From assembly GCA_022575985.1 (NCBI GenBank), contig JAKSXM010000132.1, positions 1,612,001 through 1,676,000 of the forward strand: DNA of 64,000 nt. The letters run 5' to 3'. Below are positions 37,490 through 49,700 of the stretch, piece after piece. The notes below the pieces were generated by a model. That model was given only the letters and a program-made list of their open reading frames with translations, did not search any database and was not told the DNA's origin. The stretch is from Anagrus nilaparvatae. Taxonomy: Eukaryota > Arthropoda > Insecta > Hymenoptera > Mymaridae. Position 1 is the stretch's first letter; each line of letters starts with the position of its first letter. Both the position numbers and the translations under genes were made by a program.

Positions 37490-38445
37490 TAGGGACCTTC
37501 GGTGCAGAAGTACTTAGGGAGCATTGGTGCAGAAGTACCTAGGGACCTATGGTGCAGAAGTCTCTAAAGACCTTTGGTGCAGAAGTACTTAGGGAGCATT
37601 GATGCAGAAATCCCTAAAGACCTTTGGTGCAGAAGTACCTAGGGTGCAGAAGTCTCTAAAGACCTTTGGTGCAGAAGTACTTAGGGACCTATGGCGCAGA
37701 AGTCCCTAAAGACCTTTGGTGCAGAAGTACCTAGAGTGCAGAAGTCTCTAAAGACCTTTGGTGCAGAAGTACCTAGGGAGCATTGGTGCAGAAGTACCTA
37801 GGGACCTATGGTGCAGAAGTCCCTAAAGACCTTTGGTGCAGAAGTACCTAGGGAGCATTGGTGCAGAAGTACCTAGGGACCTATGGTGCAGAAGTCCCTA
37901 AAGACTTTTGGTGCAGAAGTACCTAGGGACCTATGGTGCAGAAGTCCCTAAAGACTTTTGGTGCAGAAGTACCTAGGGACCTATGGTGCAGAAGTCTCTA
38001 AAGACCTTTGGTGCAGAAGTACCTAGGGAGCATTGGTGCAGAAGTACCTAGGGACCTATGGTGCAGAAGTCCCTAAAGACCTTTGGTGCAGAAGTACCTA
38101 GGGTGCAGAAGTCTCTAAAGACCTTTGGTGCAGAAGTACCTAGGGAGCATTGGTGCAGAAGTACCTAGGGACCTATGGTGCAGAAGTCCCTAAAGACTTT
38201 TGGTGCAGAAGTACCTAGGGACCTATGGTGCAGAAGTCTCTAAAGACCTTTGGTGCAGAAGTACTTAGGAAGCATTGGTGTGGAAGTATCTAGGGACCTA
38301 TGGTGCAGAAGTCCCTAAAGACCTTTGGTGCAGAAGTACCTAGGGACCTATGGTGCAGAAGTCTCTAAAAACCTTTGGTGCAGAAGTACCTAGGGACCAT
38401 TGGTGCAGAAGTCTCTAAAGAACTTTAGTGCAGAAATATTTGGAT
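37490..38445. repeat. 25-bp minisatellite array
   Basis: About 38 units of 25 bp. Three unit types alternate: GGTGCAGAAGTACCTAGGGA + CCTAT, GGTGCAGAAGTCTCTAAAGA + CCTTT, and GGTGCAGAAGTACCTAGGGA + GCATT. They form higher-order blocks of 50 and 75 bp, with occasional half units. The array starts right after the G-tract repeat and ends about 130 bp before the Toll A stop codon. The end, GAACATGTTCCATG (about 38502-38516), is the inverse of the left start at 37284, so the whole 37284-38516 block may be one element with short inverted ends. Confidence 0.95.
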
Positions 38446-38572
38446 ATAAATATTGATATTATGAACAGAATAGATACTTTATTATCAGTGTTAGTTATTA
38501 GTGAACATGTTCCATGCTCGTTGGTTGTGTAGTTACACAAACCGGTCATAAGTTTTTCTTATGAGGTAACGC

Positions 38573-41243
38573 CTAAATAAATTCTCTCCAAAAATGTGGA
38601 TCACTTATGGAAAAACATATACCAGTCTCCAGATAAAGCCTTAGTTCAGATTCGAGATTTTCGAATGTTTCTAATTGTTCCAGGCGAATAATCACGATAC
38701 TATTTCGCTTTGTCTTTACCATTAGATTATAAGCTAACCTAAACTCCATCATTCCCCAAAAACTTTTAATAAAATTATTTGATAATATTATAACCGTTCG
38801 CCGGGATTCTTCAACTGATCGAATGATATTATCTTGAATAAAATATCCAGCTCGCCAATCACGAGAATGTACGCAAACATTGTACGCGTTTTCTCCTTCT
38901 TCAAGACGAGATAATTCTGATAAACAAATTCTTCATCATTTCGACAGAAGCTAAGAAATATGTCATATATCTTGTTCTTATCAAGGTCCTCCTCTGTAAT
39001 CCAGCAGAGACAGCAGTTTACTGAATATAGATATGCTTTTATCTGGGGATTGTATTTAAAATATAAAGCAATAACTAAACTAACAAGTAAACTGCATACT
39101 GTGACTGCAGACGCAATGGCAATTACCAAGTAATTAAGTTCATTTGGACAGATTTCAGTTTTTTTATATTGACTTATGGGAGTTTTTGAATTAAAACATG
39201 TAAAATTATCAATTTTGAATTCATTGTCCAAATTTAAATGTTCTAGTAAACTGGAGTAAGTATCGCAGTTACAATTCCAAGGATTGTTGTAAATTCTCAA
39301 TTTTCTTGACAAATTAAAATAAGAATCTAGGATTTTCGTTTCAATGAATGATAAGCTATTATTATTTAAACGAAGTTCCTGAAAAGATAATAAATTTGTT
39401 GTAACAAGGAAAAAATATTTTTAGAATAATTTATTAATGTTAATTAATCAATACTTTTAAATTTCCCAATAAAATTTCATTCTTTACGTTTGAGATTTTG
39501 TTACTAGAAAAATCAAGAATTGAAATTTTTTCATAACCAATTTGAATCAAATTAGGGATTTCTGTTAAATTGTTAGAACTTAGATCTAATTCAATTTGAC
39601 TTGCATTGTGATTGTCTGAAAGACTTGGTGCTGCTTCAAGATTTCTATTCGAACAATCGACAAACAAAGTCTTGTCATGCGGTCTGAACCGGCAGTCACA
39701 TTTTCCATTGATTCCACACGCACTTTCGGAAGCAAATTCTGATTTCTGCAATTGGCACGTATGAGTTGCGTAACTTATGTTATGAAGACTCAATCCTACT
39801 TCTTTACAGAAAAGATGTTCAGTGACCAAATTGAATAAATTTATAACTTCATTGGACATGTCACCCTTTATGTATCTCAGTAAATGATAAATGTTGCAGT
39901 CACATTGGATAGGATGTTTTATAATGCTTATTGAAATTTGCTTTTGATCATCTTTTCTTGCATATGAATTTACCATTTTTTCCATATTGCTTAAATTTAT
40001 TTGCTTTAGATTGTTATTTTGTATAATTACCAAGGGGCCACTGATAAAAAATAAATCTTCACTCTAGAATAATATTAAAAATAATTTAAAAATTTTGTTT
40101 TGTCTTTGTTAGCTGAAAAAAAAATAACAAAAAAGCAACAGGATTTCTGGAGGCTCCCTGGGTAGATTCTGGTCAGAATTTCTGGGACTAGGTTTTTCTT
40201 TTATCGAATGCAAATTCTGGCCATATTTTCAGATTCTTTGAGGATTTTTATTACAATGACTAAAATATCTAAGCAATTATAAAAAGTAGAAATTCTGTTT
40301 CGTTTGTGTTATTTTTATACCCACGTATTATGAAATATAATTTACCTGAAGATATTCTATAGAATTAGAAGTTAAATTAATTTTTCGAAGTTTTGTAAAC
40401 GTTTTCCAGTCGTTAAATACCTTGCTGATTTTATTATGGGTGAAATCAATGAATTCTAAATCCTTACAGTGACGAAACGGTGATAAATTTTGACTATTGT
40501 CAAATGATAAATTATTTTTAGAAACATTTATGTCCATTAATTTGCAACGTCCAAAAGCATTCTGATCCACATCAACCAATTCATTTTTTTCGATATTGAA
40601 CCACGTAATTGGTAGTTTATTCAGTAGCTTACTAAAATTATTAATCTTTGATAAATAAGGCTAAAAAAATTAAAAACTAAAGTTAATTTTTATTAATATT
40701 TACTCATTGATGCGCTTGATTTTGTTGTAAGACAGGTCCAATTCATTTAGATTATACAATCCTTTAAAAACCTCATCGGGTAAGGATGTTATTTTGTTTC
40801 ATTTTAAATTTATTGATTGTATTCTAAAAAGGCCTTTGAAAATATTTTCTGGAAGCGAATACAGGTTGTTGCCTTGTAAGCCAATACTTCTAAGTTTTAC
40901 GGAATTAAAAAATAAATCTTCGGGTAAACTAGCTAAACTGCTAAATTCAATTTTTACATTTCGAAGGCATTTTAAATCAGCTAGGAATCTCGAAGGTAAT
41001 GCAACTAGTTCTGAGTTTCTAGTTATGGTTACTGATGTTAGATTTGTGAGAGACTGAAAAATGTTGTCTGATACTGGCAGTGCAATAGGACCGCTTAAAA
41101 ACAGCTCTTTTAAAGAAATTAAATTTTTGAAAATATTGGATTCAATATTCGTATAATATTTGGCAGTTATGCTTAAATGTCTGAGATTATTCAATTCGTA
41201 AAATATTTCAGGTTGAATATTAACAAGTTTATCAACTTCGTTA
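38573..41243 (-). pseudogene. Toll-like receptor copy A (TIR kept but frame broken, 5' exons lost)
   Basis: Exons by comparison with copy C: 41243-40704 (LRRs, truncated at its 5' end), 40631-40346, 40063-39455 (LRRCT with IQCDCNIYHLLRYIKGD, LRRNT with CGINGKCDCRFRPHDKT), 39378-38573 (NNPWNCNCD LRRCT, membrane segment, TIR). Three lesions: sequence 5' of 41243 no longer matches C, so the signal peptide exons are absent; Ser TCA of C is TGA here (40801-40799); and one base is missing near 38940. Before that base the frame gives TIR box 1 (KIYDIFLSF); after it a different frame gives HSRDW, the SRRTVIILSNNF block, FW and a stop at 38573. Insect Toll receptors bind Spaetzle-type ligands and signal through this TIR domain. 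As it stands no full receptor can be made; a base-calling error could explain the frameshift but not the other two lesions. Confidence 0.85.
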
Positions 41244-41640
41244 ACGTATTGGTAAGGGTTCAAAGTAACAATTAAAATCAAAACTTGTACGAGAATTTAA
41301 ATTATTAATTAAATATTTCACTTCTAGTGATCGGAAATCCTTAACCGTTTATGTACTATTACGAGTATTAACTTAGGTGATTCTCAGAATTATCTGTTTA
41401 CCAAGTAATATCTAATTTAGTTTTTTATTTTTTTTGTATTGAGATTATGGGTCGTGTAAAATTTTTAAATTTAATTTTTTTTAAGATAATAAAAATTTTT
41501 TTTCATTATCTTTAAAATCAACCACTTTGTTTAATCAATTTTTGTAATTTTCCATTGACTTAGAATTAAATATATAATTTTATTTTTCAATATATATTAT
41601 ATATTAGTTCTTTTAGCTAAATTATTTTAAATTCATAAAA
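41244..41640. other. Upstream flank of Toll A, retaining C-like upstream sequence
   Basis: From about 41372 the sequence GATTCTCAGAATTATCTGTT and the following TACCAAGTAATATCTAATTTA match 58333-58373, which lies upstream of the first exon of Toll C. The gene part between (57520-58330 in C) is missing and replaced by about 125 bp of unmatched sequence. This shows an internal deletion after duplication. Confidence 0.65.
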
Positions 41641-41885
41641 CTATATTAAAAGAAAATATTTGATTTTTGAGCTAACAATTATTTGCTTTATTTTGTCAAT
41701 AAGTTGCCCACGTTTCGAAGACATTCAGTCTTCATTATCAAGGCTAAAAATTTACAATATTTTACAATTTTTATAAAAAATTTTTTACATTTTCATATTT
41801 AAAATTAGCTTTACCTTATTATTAAATATTCTTAAGTAAAGAATCTATAATATTCTTCACTGAGTAACGATCTTATACTATATCA
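41635..41885 (-). mobile_element. Penelope-type terminal repeat, solo copy
   Basis: Same sequence family as 28985-29385: GAGCTAACAATTATTTGCTT, CCCACGTTTCGAAGAC..GTCTTCATTATCAAGG, and GAGTAACGATCTTATACTA. No coding part is attached, so it is a solo terminal repeat between Toll A and Toll B. Confidence 0.7.
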
Positions 41886-42328
41886 ACCTTTCCTATATGT
41901 AAAAATTTATAATATAAATAATTTTTAATAACATTTTGTTCGAAAAATTTTTTTCACAAATTAAATAATTTTTAGAAATTTTTTCTAAATTTGTAATCTT
42001 ATATAAATAAATTTTTATTTTTTCATAGATACATTTTTGAAATAAAAATCAGTTATTATCATATACTTATTTTTTAGTTTTTACAGAATAATAAACACAG
42101 AGTTCTTCAGCCTGATTTCAAAAAATCTGGATTTGGCAAGCGGAAATTCTGGTTGTGGAGAACGAATTTTTTTTTATTTGTTTGCTATACAGTGCCATTC
42201 AAATTTTTTCTATCAGTTGTTTTTTAATTTTCTGAAGTTTTAAAGCAATTTTCAGTCCCAAAGAAAAAAATCCGTTCCAAATCCGTTCGTTTGAAACCCG
42301 TTTAGAGTCTCGCACTTTAATGATATTA

Positions 42329-43412
42329 ACGGGTTGGAAATGTAGAACTGTTACCGACATTAGTATTTTAGAAATAATTAATTTTGTTCTTATTATAAAA
42401 ATTTGAATATTATTTCATCCACTCCGTAATTAAATTCTGCGTCGATTAAAAAAAAACAGCTAAATAGTTCAAAATTTACTAGGGAAAAGTTGGATTTTCT
42501 AAAATTGCTTGAAAATCGGTAATCAAATCAGAAAATTCAACTTTTTTCCTAGTAAATTTTGAGCTACTATTTAGTTATTTTTTGGTTTCTCGGGTCAAAT
42601 GGTTTTTGATTTTTTGGCATATAAGCACGTTTTCAGACTTCAGGAAGCTGAAAACCGATTTTAAAACAAAGTCTGTATGTGTGTGTGTGTGTGTCTGTAA
42701 CCCGTGATATTTCACAACCATTGTGGAATTAAGACTTAATTTGTTTTTAAAAAATTTTTTCATCAAAAAATCTCAAACTACTTTTTTTTTTTAATTTGGA
42801 TGTAATACCTCATTTATTTCCACGAAAGTACTTATATTTGAAAGTATGGTTTTTACTCGATATCTCGAATCTAATAATTAATTTTTTGAAAATTTTTTTC
42901 CCAAAATTTTCGTTATAAAAAAATACAAAAGACGCCAATTTTTTTTTCTTTTTGGACGTAGTACCTAATTTATTTCTATAAGTGTACTAGTTTTAGAAAG
43001 TTCATTTATAGTAATTTTTTGTATCTGATACCGAATTTTTTCAAAATTTTTTTCTCAAAATTAAAAAAACTGTAATATATTTTTTTTTTAATTTAATACC
43101 TCATTTAATTTCGTGAAAGTACTAATATCTGAAAATAATGTAACCGGTGATATTTCACAACTATTATGGAATTAGGAGAAAAATGTATGTATGATTGCAT
43201 GGTTGTAATCGGTGATATCAGTGGCATATTGATGTATTAAGCTCATTGTCTGAGGAACCTTAGTGCCAGCTAGTTGGCAGGGTATTTTTTTAATCGACGT
43301 AGAATTTAATTACGGAGTGGATGAAATAAAATTCAAATTTTTAAATTAACAAAAAAATTAATTAATTAAAAAAAACTAATGTCGGTAACTTTTCTACCTT
43401 ACCGGCCCCTGA
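42329..43412. mobile_element. Non-autonomous TIR element with internal triplication
   Basis: The left end (TTACCGACATTAGTATTTT ... TTCATCCACTCCGTAATTAA ... GCGTCGATTAAAAAAAA, 42351-42468) is repeated inverted at 43285-43388. The interior has a hairpin at 42465-42570 (TTTACTAGGGAAAAGTTG against its inverse), a TG microsatellite near 42677, and three imperfect tandem copies of a block of about 130 bp (starting near 42772, 42930 and 43075) containing TACCTCATTTATTTC and GAAAGTACT. No transposase. Confidence 0.75.
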
Positions 43413-43639
43413 ATAAAAAGGGTTTTTGGAACCAAGAAAAACAAATCCTCGAGATAAATTTTTAACTCGATTCAAATTATTTTTCAATTTTCATGATGGT
43501 AGACATAAAAAGACGGAAATAAATAAAGAAATGAAATTGAATGATCATATTTTTAAGAAAGTTTATTCCCCGTTGTTTTATGGATCTCTATATTGGAAAT
43601 CGCCATATTATTTGAAGGTCAAAAACTGAAAATTTCATA

Positions 43640-43720
43640 CTTGAATCATATTCTCTTTTTGCTTCTGCAAACCTTTATCAACAAAGTTCGTGAAATCAGA
43701 GTGCAATAACGGAATTCGTA
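43640..43720 (-). pseudogene. Possible TIR-domain remnant downstream of Toll B
   Basis: After the Toll B stop, a shifted frame gives HSDFTNFVDKGLQKQKENM, which lines up by eye with the NDEEFVYQ...LSRLEEGENAY region of the Toll A TIR domain. Beyond it the frame breaks up and later TIR boxes (RDW, FW) are not found. Weak but positionally right. Confidence 0.35.
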
Positions 43721-43741
43721 CTATAAGACTATGAGAATTAG

Positions 43742-46700
43742 TTAAGATAAACTTTTATTGGACCAATTCCTTAAGCATAAAAATGATTTTATTCTAAGAC
43801 TATATTTGACAAGCAAAATTAGAATTATACCAAATAGCAAACCAATCATAGATATGACTAATGAAATGTTAGTGAAAAATTGTTCATAAAATGTATGACA
43901 GGCTAAATTTTTTTCTATTTCAAAAAATGTTACTTTTGATTCAAAACACGTAAATTTTATGCGTATCGTTTGGTTATTATTTGTTATTTTTGGTAGTAAA
44001 TCTTTCGTATCGCAATCGCAGTTCCATGGATTGTTCAAAACACTTAATTTTCTTGATAACCGAAAAAAATCATTTAAAATTTTGTTTTCAATAAATGATA
44101 TCTTGTTATTATCGAGTCGAAGTTCCTGTAAATTTAAAAATTTTAATTTAATAATTTTATTTTATTTTAGGTACGTTATGTACCTTATCGCTAATCATTC
44201 AATTGCTATTTTACCTGTAATTTGCCATGTAAGATATTGTCCGTAACATCTGATATTTCATTGCCGGATAAATCCAAATATTCTATTTTATCATAGCCTG
44301 ATTTTTTCATATCGGGAAATTCGGTTAAATAATTTGACTGTAAATCCAATTTTATTGTGTTAATATGCTGTAGATTTGCTAAGTCAGGAATTCTTCTTAA
44401 GTTTCTTGCTTTACAGTCAATAAATAATGTTTTATCGAATGGTCGATAACGACAATCACACTTCCCGTTTACTCCACATGCGTTATTGGGATGAAAATTG
44501 AATTTTTCGGGTTCGCATACAAAAGTAGTGTAATATAAACTGCGTACACTTTTTTCATAATACTCAGAAGGTCCCGTGCATTTCAGTGTTGTAGCAACTA
44601 ATCGCACTTTATTCTTTATACTTATTTTTATGTCACCATTTAGGTATCGTAAGAAATCATAAATATTGCAATCACAAATTACTGGATTTTCATTTAGGTC
44701 AATAACAGTTTCAAAAGTCTTGTTCTTATAAATTTCTGCTACTTTTTCAAAATCTGATACATTTATATGTTTGATTTTATTATTATCTAGTCGGACAACA
44801 GTTCGTGGAGTTGGGAAAATCATATCTGCAACCTATTCAAAAATAAAAAAGTAATGAATTATCAGTTTTAAAAATAATTATTGTTTTAATTACACGGCCA
44901 GGCTGCTTTGCTTGAAAATTCAAGCAGTTTGCTTGAATTGCTTGAAATTTCAAGTAATTTACTTGAATTTATGGTCAAGTGACCCCCCCCCCCCCTCAGC
45001 GGTCAATTTTACCTTTTTTTTAGCTAATTTTACGTTACATAATTAACGCGAAGTACCATTTTGACCCCCCCAAAAAAATTTTAAAGACCTTTTTTATCCG
45101 CCTCTGTACATAAATTTCTGGTTTGTTACTGCTTTTATGTTATCCAGAGGGAATGCGGGGTAGGTAAATTCAGATGAAATAAAGCCATGTTTAAAAAAAA
45201 TGCAATATTGATTTGTAGATAAAAACTAAATTTTTAAATAATTTTAAAAATTAAATATTAAAAAAAAAATATATATTTTACTAACTACTTAATTTTTTTA
45301 TACTAATTAAAATTCTAATTAGTCTAATTATTAAAAAATAATCATTCAAAATTACCGATATGTTATCTCAAATCTATTTACATTTACTTATTACCTAACA
45401 TGGACTAATGTTTAAATCTCACTGGTAAGTTTTTTGGCGGAAATTTGTTAAGTAAGACTCAGGTAAATAAATATATTTCATAAAGTTAATTGTCATGAAG
45501 TTTAAAAATGAAAAAAATTATTAAAATTTAACTTTCCTGTAACTGTTAACTTAAAGTATTATTTTTTTAACATAGTTTTTTTACCATTAATTTATTCTGT
45601 AAATGCTTGGAAAATCTAGTTTTTATCTAATTTATTTTAATTACTCATAGTTTTTGTAATTATTTAAAAATTTAATTTTTATCTACAAATCAATATTGAA
45701 TTTTTTTTAAACATGACTGTTTTATCTTAATTTACCTACCCCCCCCCCCCCTCCCTTTGGATAACATAAAAACAGTAACAAAACAGAAATTTATTAAACT
45801 AAAAAATGAAAGAAACAGATAATTAGATAAAACAACAGGTAATACAAATTTTTTTCTCAAATAACTCTTAAAAAAAAGGGAGGTGAACAAAATTTAAACT
45901 TTCCTAGTCTTTTTTATCTGATTTAATTGATTGCTTGAATTTTCAAGCAAAGCAGTCTGGCCGTGTATTGCTTTTATAAGTTATTGCAAATTATATATTC
46001 TTGCTTTTGGCCAGAAATCAGTTATTTCTCTGCCATTTAGCGATAAGTAAAAATTTCCATAAACTTCCATAAAAAATCGCTAAATCGTTAAGAAAATCAT
46101 TAAAAATTGAGGAAGTTCTCTAAATCTTAATTTGCAAAAATAAAAATTAGTATCATAATTTAATAGCAAGGTAAAATTGAATCCAAAAAATAGTACTTAA
46201 AAGTTTTTGCAAATTATATTTTCTTGCATTTGGCCAGAAATCAGTTTTTTCTATAAAAGGAAAATGTGTTTTGTGACAAAAATAAAATAGTTTATTTATG
46301 AAAGTTTAGTAAATCATCGATTTTGTCGTAAGTTTACTATAATTAGTAAATTAACTAGTGAAATCATTACATCAAAATGACGTAATTAATAGTTTCCCAT
46401 TAACACTGAAAAGTTACCTGGATCTTTCTAAAATTAGCTTCAATACTAACTTAGCCAAAATGCATTTAAGGTTGAATGAGGTGGATAGATATAGCATTTT
46501 TTGGGTAAAAATTTCTGGAGATCGAAACTTCTGGAATGTTTAATATTTATAGTGATTAATCATGTTATGTGTCCCTTAAAATTAAAAAAATAATTTTGAA
46601 AATTTATTGACTACTGACAGAGATATTAGCGCTTGAAATTTCATTAAATTTTTTGGTACTTAATTAATCAAGACATTTTTATAAATAATTTGATTTTAAA

Positions 46701-49700
46701 AATCTTTGAATATAATATTTAGGACATTATTTAGCATCGATTCACTAAAAAAAATTTTTGATTTTCTACGTTTTGCCGCAAATAAATTGATTTTTTGAAA
46801 AATTTAAGTTAGGTCAAAAATCAAAAAACTTGAAATATATTTCACATTATTGTTAAAAATCAAAATTTTTTTTAGTGACTCGATGCTAAATAATGTCTTA
46901 AATACTATATTCAAAGATTTTTAAAATCAAATTATTTATAAAAAAGTCTTGATTAATTAAGTACCAAAAAAATTAATGAAATTTCAAGCACTAATATCTC
47001 CGTCAATAGTCAATAAATTTTCAAAATTATTTTTTTAATTTTAAGGGACACATAACATGATCAATAGCTAAGAATATTAAACATTCCAGAAGTTTCGATC
47101 TCTAGAAATTTTTACCCAAAAAATGCTATTTCTATTCACCTGATTCAACCTTAAACTTTTTGGATGGCTCATTGGGAGCATACAAAATTTTTTTACAGTG
47201 ATTGGAATCGATTAACTGTTGCATTTTAAAACGAAAAGGTGAATATGTATTTTTTAATTAAATGCAATTTATTACTCTATCAGTCTTGCAAAGAGTGCAT
47301 TTAATTAAAAAATTCATATTCACCTTTTCGTTTTAGAATGCAAAAATTAATCGATTCCAATTGCTTTAAAAAAAATTTTTTAACCAACCCCAATAATTGG
47401 GTTCATCCAGAAAGTTTAAATGCATAAACTTTTTGGCTAAGGTACTAAAGCAAATTTTACAAAGATTGAAGTAACTTTAGTGAGTTAGTGGAAAACTCGT
47501 AATTATACCTCATTTTTATGTAAATAATTTACTTTATAGTTAATGTGTTTCTAACTTAACTTAGAAACGGCGCCATAAATGGCGCAGTAAATTTACTAAT
47601 TTTAGTAAATTTACGACAAAATCAAAAATTTACTAAAATTTTGCAAACTTTTATAGAATATTCACTAATTTTTCGTAACTTTACTATATTTTAAAGTATA
47701 ACTTGAATTGAAGTTTAACTTTTCGGTGCTTTTATGTTGCGAAATTTAAGCAAAAAGAAAAAATGTTATTATTTTTAAATTTATTTCATCTAATTCAACT
47801 AAAATATTTTTTTTAAAAATAGAAATTTTATAAAATTTATATAATACTCTTCAAGGTTTTAAAGCGATATTATAATAAGCAGATGTGACAAAAAATTTTT
47901 TTAGTAGTGGTAGTTTTTTAGATTTCCTTTCTCTCATAATAGTCTATCGCGTGATTTCATCGAAGTATACTTATAAGTTCTCATATTTTTATTATTTGAA
48001 AAAAGTTTTTTTTGTTTTTTGTTTTTTGTTTTATACAAAAATTATTATTCATGGGTATCTACGAAAAGGCTAAATAGTGTACGTACTGACGAGCCTCACG
48101 CTATTTAGTCAGAGGCGAAATATCCAAACAATTGTTAGCTCAATTTATCGAATAAATTATTTAAATTTAAATAAAATAGTTAAATATTTAAAGTTTTTTT
48201 TCCTAAATTTATTTTTTTTTTTTCAAATTAAAAGGGGTCACCCGTTTGTCAAAATAAATTTTTTTTTGTACTGGACTATCAAAATTTTACAGTAGAATGG
48301 CGAAATACTCGAATGAATTTATGTCGCATCTGTGCATTCCTGCGAGAAAATATGTTTTATGAGCGCCAAAAATGAAAAAAAAAAAAATCGATGAGGCCGC
48401 GACTATCACCATGATTTTCTGGTAGTTTGGATTCTATAGAATGCAAAAAAAAACGTGAACACGAAATCGGTGATGGATATACCAAAAAGATTTTCACACT
48501 TTTATGTCAAAAACCGTGTTTTTCGTATCTGAGCTACCCCAAATTTTCAAAATAACTTTTTTGGTAAATAAAATTTAAAAACATAGATGAAAATTTTAAA
48601 TTGCCAGGGAAAAACCACTCCAGAAGAAAAAAAAACTTTTCTTTTTACGATAAAATTTAGCCAAGTTATCCTCAATTTAAGATTTTACTCAAATTTGTCT
48701 TAAAAAAGATATTGAAAAAAATCTGTTTCTGAACTTAAAATATGCATTATTTGCTTGGATTATTATGGTAAAATACTAATTTTTTTTTTTAATCGTTTAC
48801 TTTTTCCCTGAGTATTCATTTCTTCAAGAAAAAAATCATTTTTTTACCAAATTTCAACTTTTAGGTCAAAGACCAATGAAAATCTGTGTTAAATAAATTT
48901 TGCTACTTACAACTTGATTATTGAATTAATCGTCCATTCTGTTTGTTCTGAATTATTTTAAGGAATTTATCGATACAGTTTTCAAAAGTTTCTTACCTAA
49001 AAATTAAAATTTTGTCAATAAAAGTGATTTTTTTCTTGAAGAAAGGGAAAAATTAATCGATATTAAAAAAAAAAATATTATTTTACGATGAAAATCAAGC
49101 TAATAATGCATATTTTAAGTTCAGAAACAGAATTTTATTCAATATCTTTTTTAAGTCAAATTTGAGTAAAATCTTAAATTGACTAAATTTCATCGTAAAA
49201 ATAAACGTTTTTTTTCTGGAGTGGTTTTTCCTTGGCAATTCCAATTTTTCATCTATCCTATCCTAAAAATGAGTCAGTCATCGATACGGTAAGTATGTAC
49301 ATTGTCATCGCTAAAATAGTCATTCTGATTGGCTCATACAAATCTCATTGTTAGAATAAATTGTTTTATTGTTTATATTAAGTTTTTATTATTTTTGAGG
49401 TTATTTAGTATGTTGAGTAGTTGATATCAATAAAAAAACGTAATTGGCACTATGGTTCCTCATTAGCAATAACAAAATGTTCTTAATGATCTATTTTACC
49501 TAACAAAGTATAATGTCATAAGAAAAAACTAAGAATGATCTTTGAATGATCTTTCCCTTGATACTGTTAGTTTAACATCTCATGGAAAAAATTAGGTTTT
49601 TTACATAAAAAAAGAAGATTTTTCTACACTGGTACATAATCTTCTTTTATGATAATCTATCTAGCAGACATAATTATCATAAAAGAAGATTATGTACCAG

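Noticed and set aside
37286..37492. Glycine-rich 68-codon open frame (GGGVKFVLFK repeats)
   Set aside because: It is a direct translation of the G-tract tandem repeat. It has no signal, splice or codon support.
37490..38445. Regular repeat array considered as CRISPR
   Set aside because: The units are contiguous 25-bp variants without unique spacers, in a eukaryotic setting. It is a minisatellite.
40794..41057. 87-codon plus-strand frame, also at 57072-57335
   Set aside because: Antisense shadow of the LRR exon in Toll copies A and C. It is repeated only because the gene is duplicated.
43426..43629. 67-codon plus-strand frame downstream of Toll B
   Set aside because: Reasonable residue mix but no known family, no splice context, and a stop just upstream. 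It overlaps the decayed region where the TIR of Toll B should be.
46358..46543. 61-codon frame in Toll B intron 4
   Set aside because: Lies within one arm of a foldback element and has no coding features.
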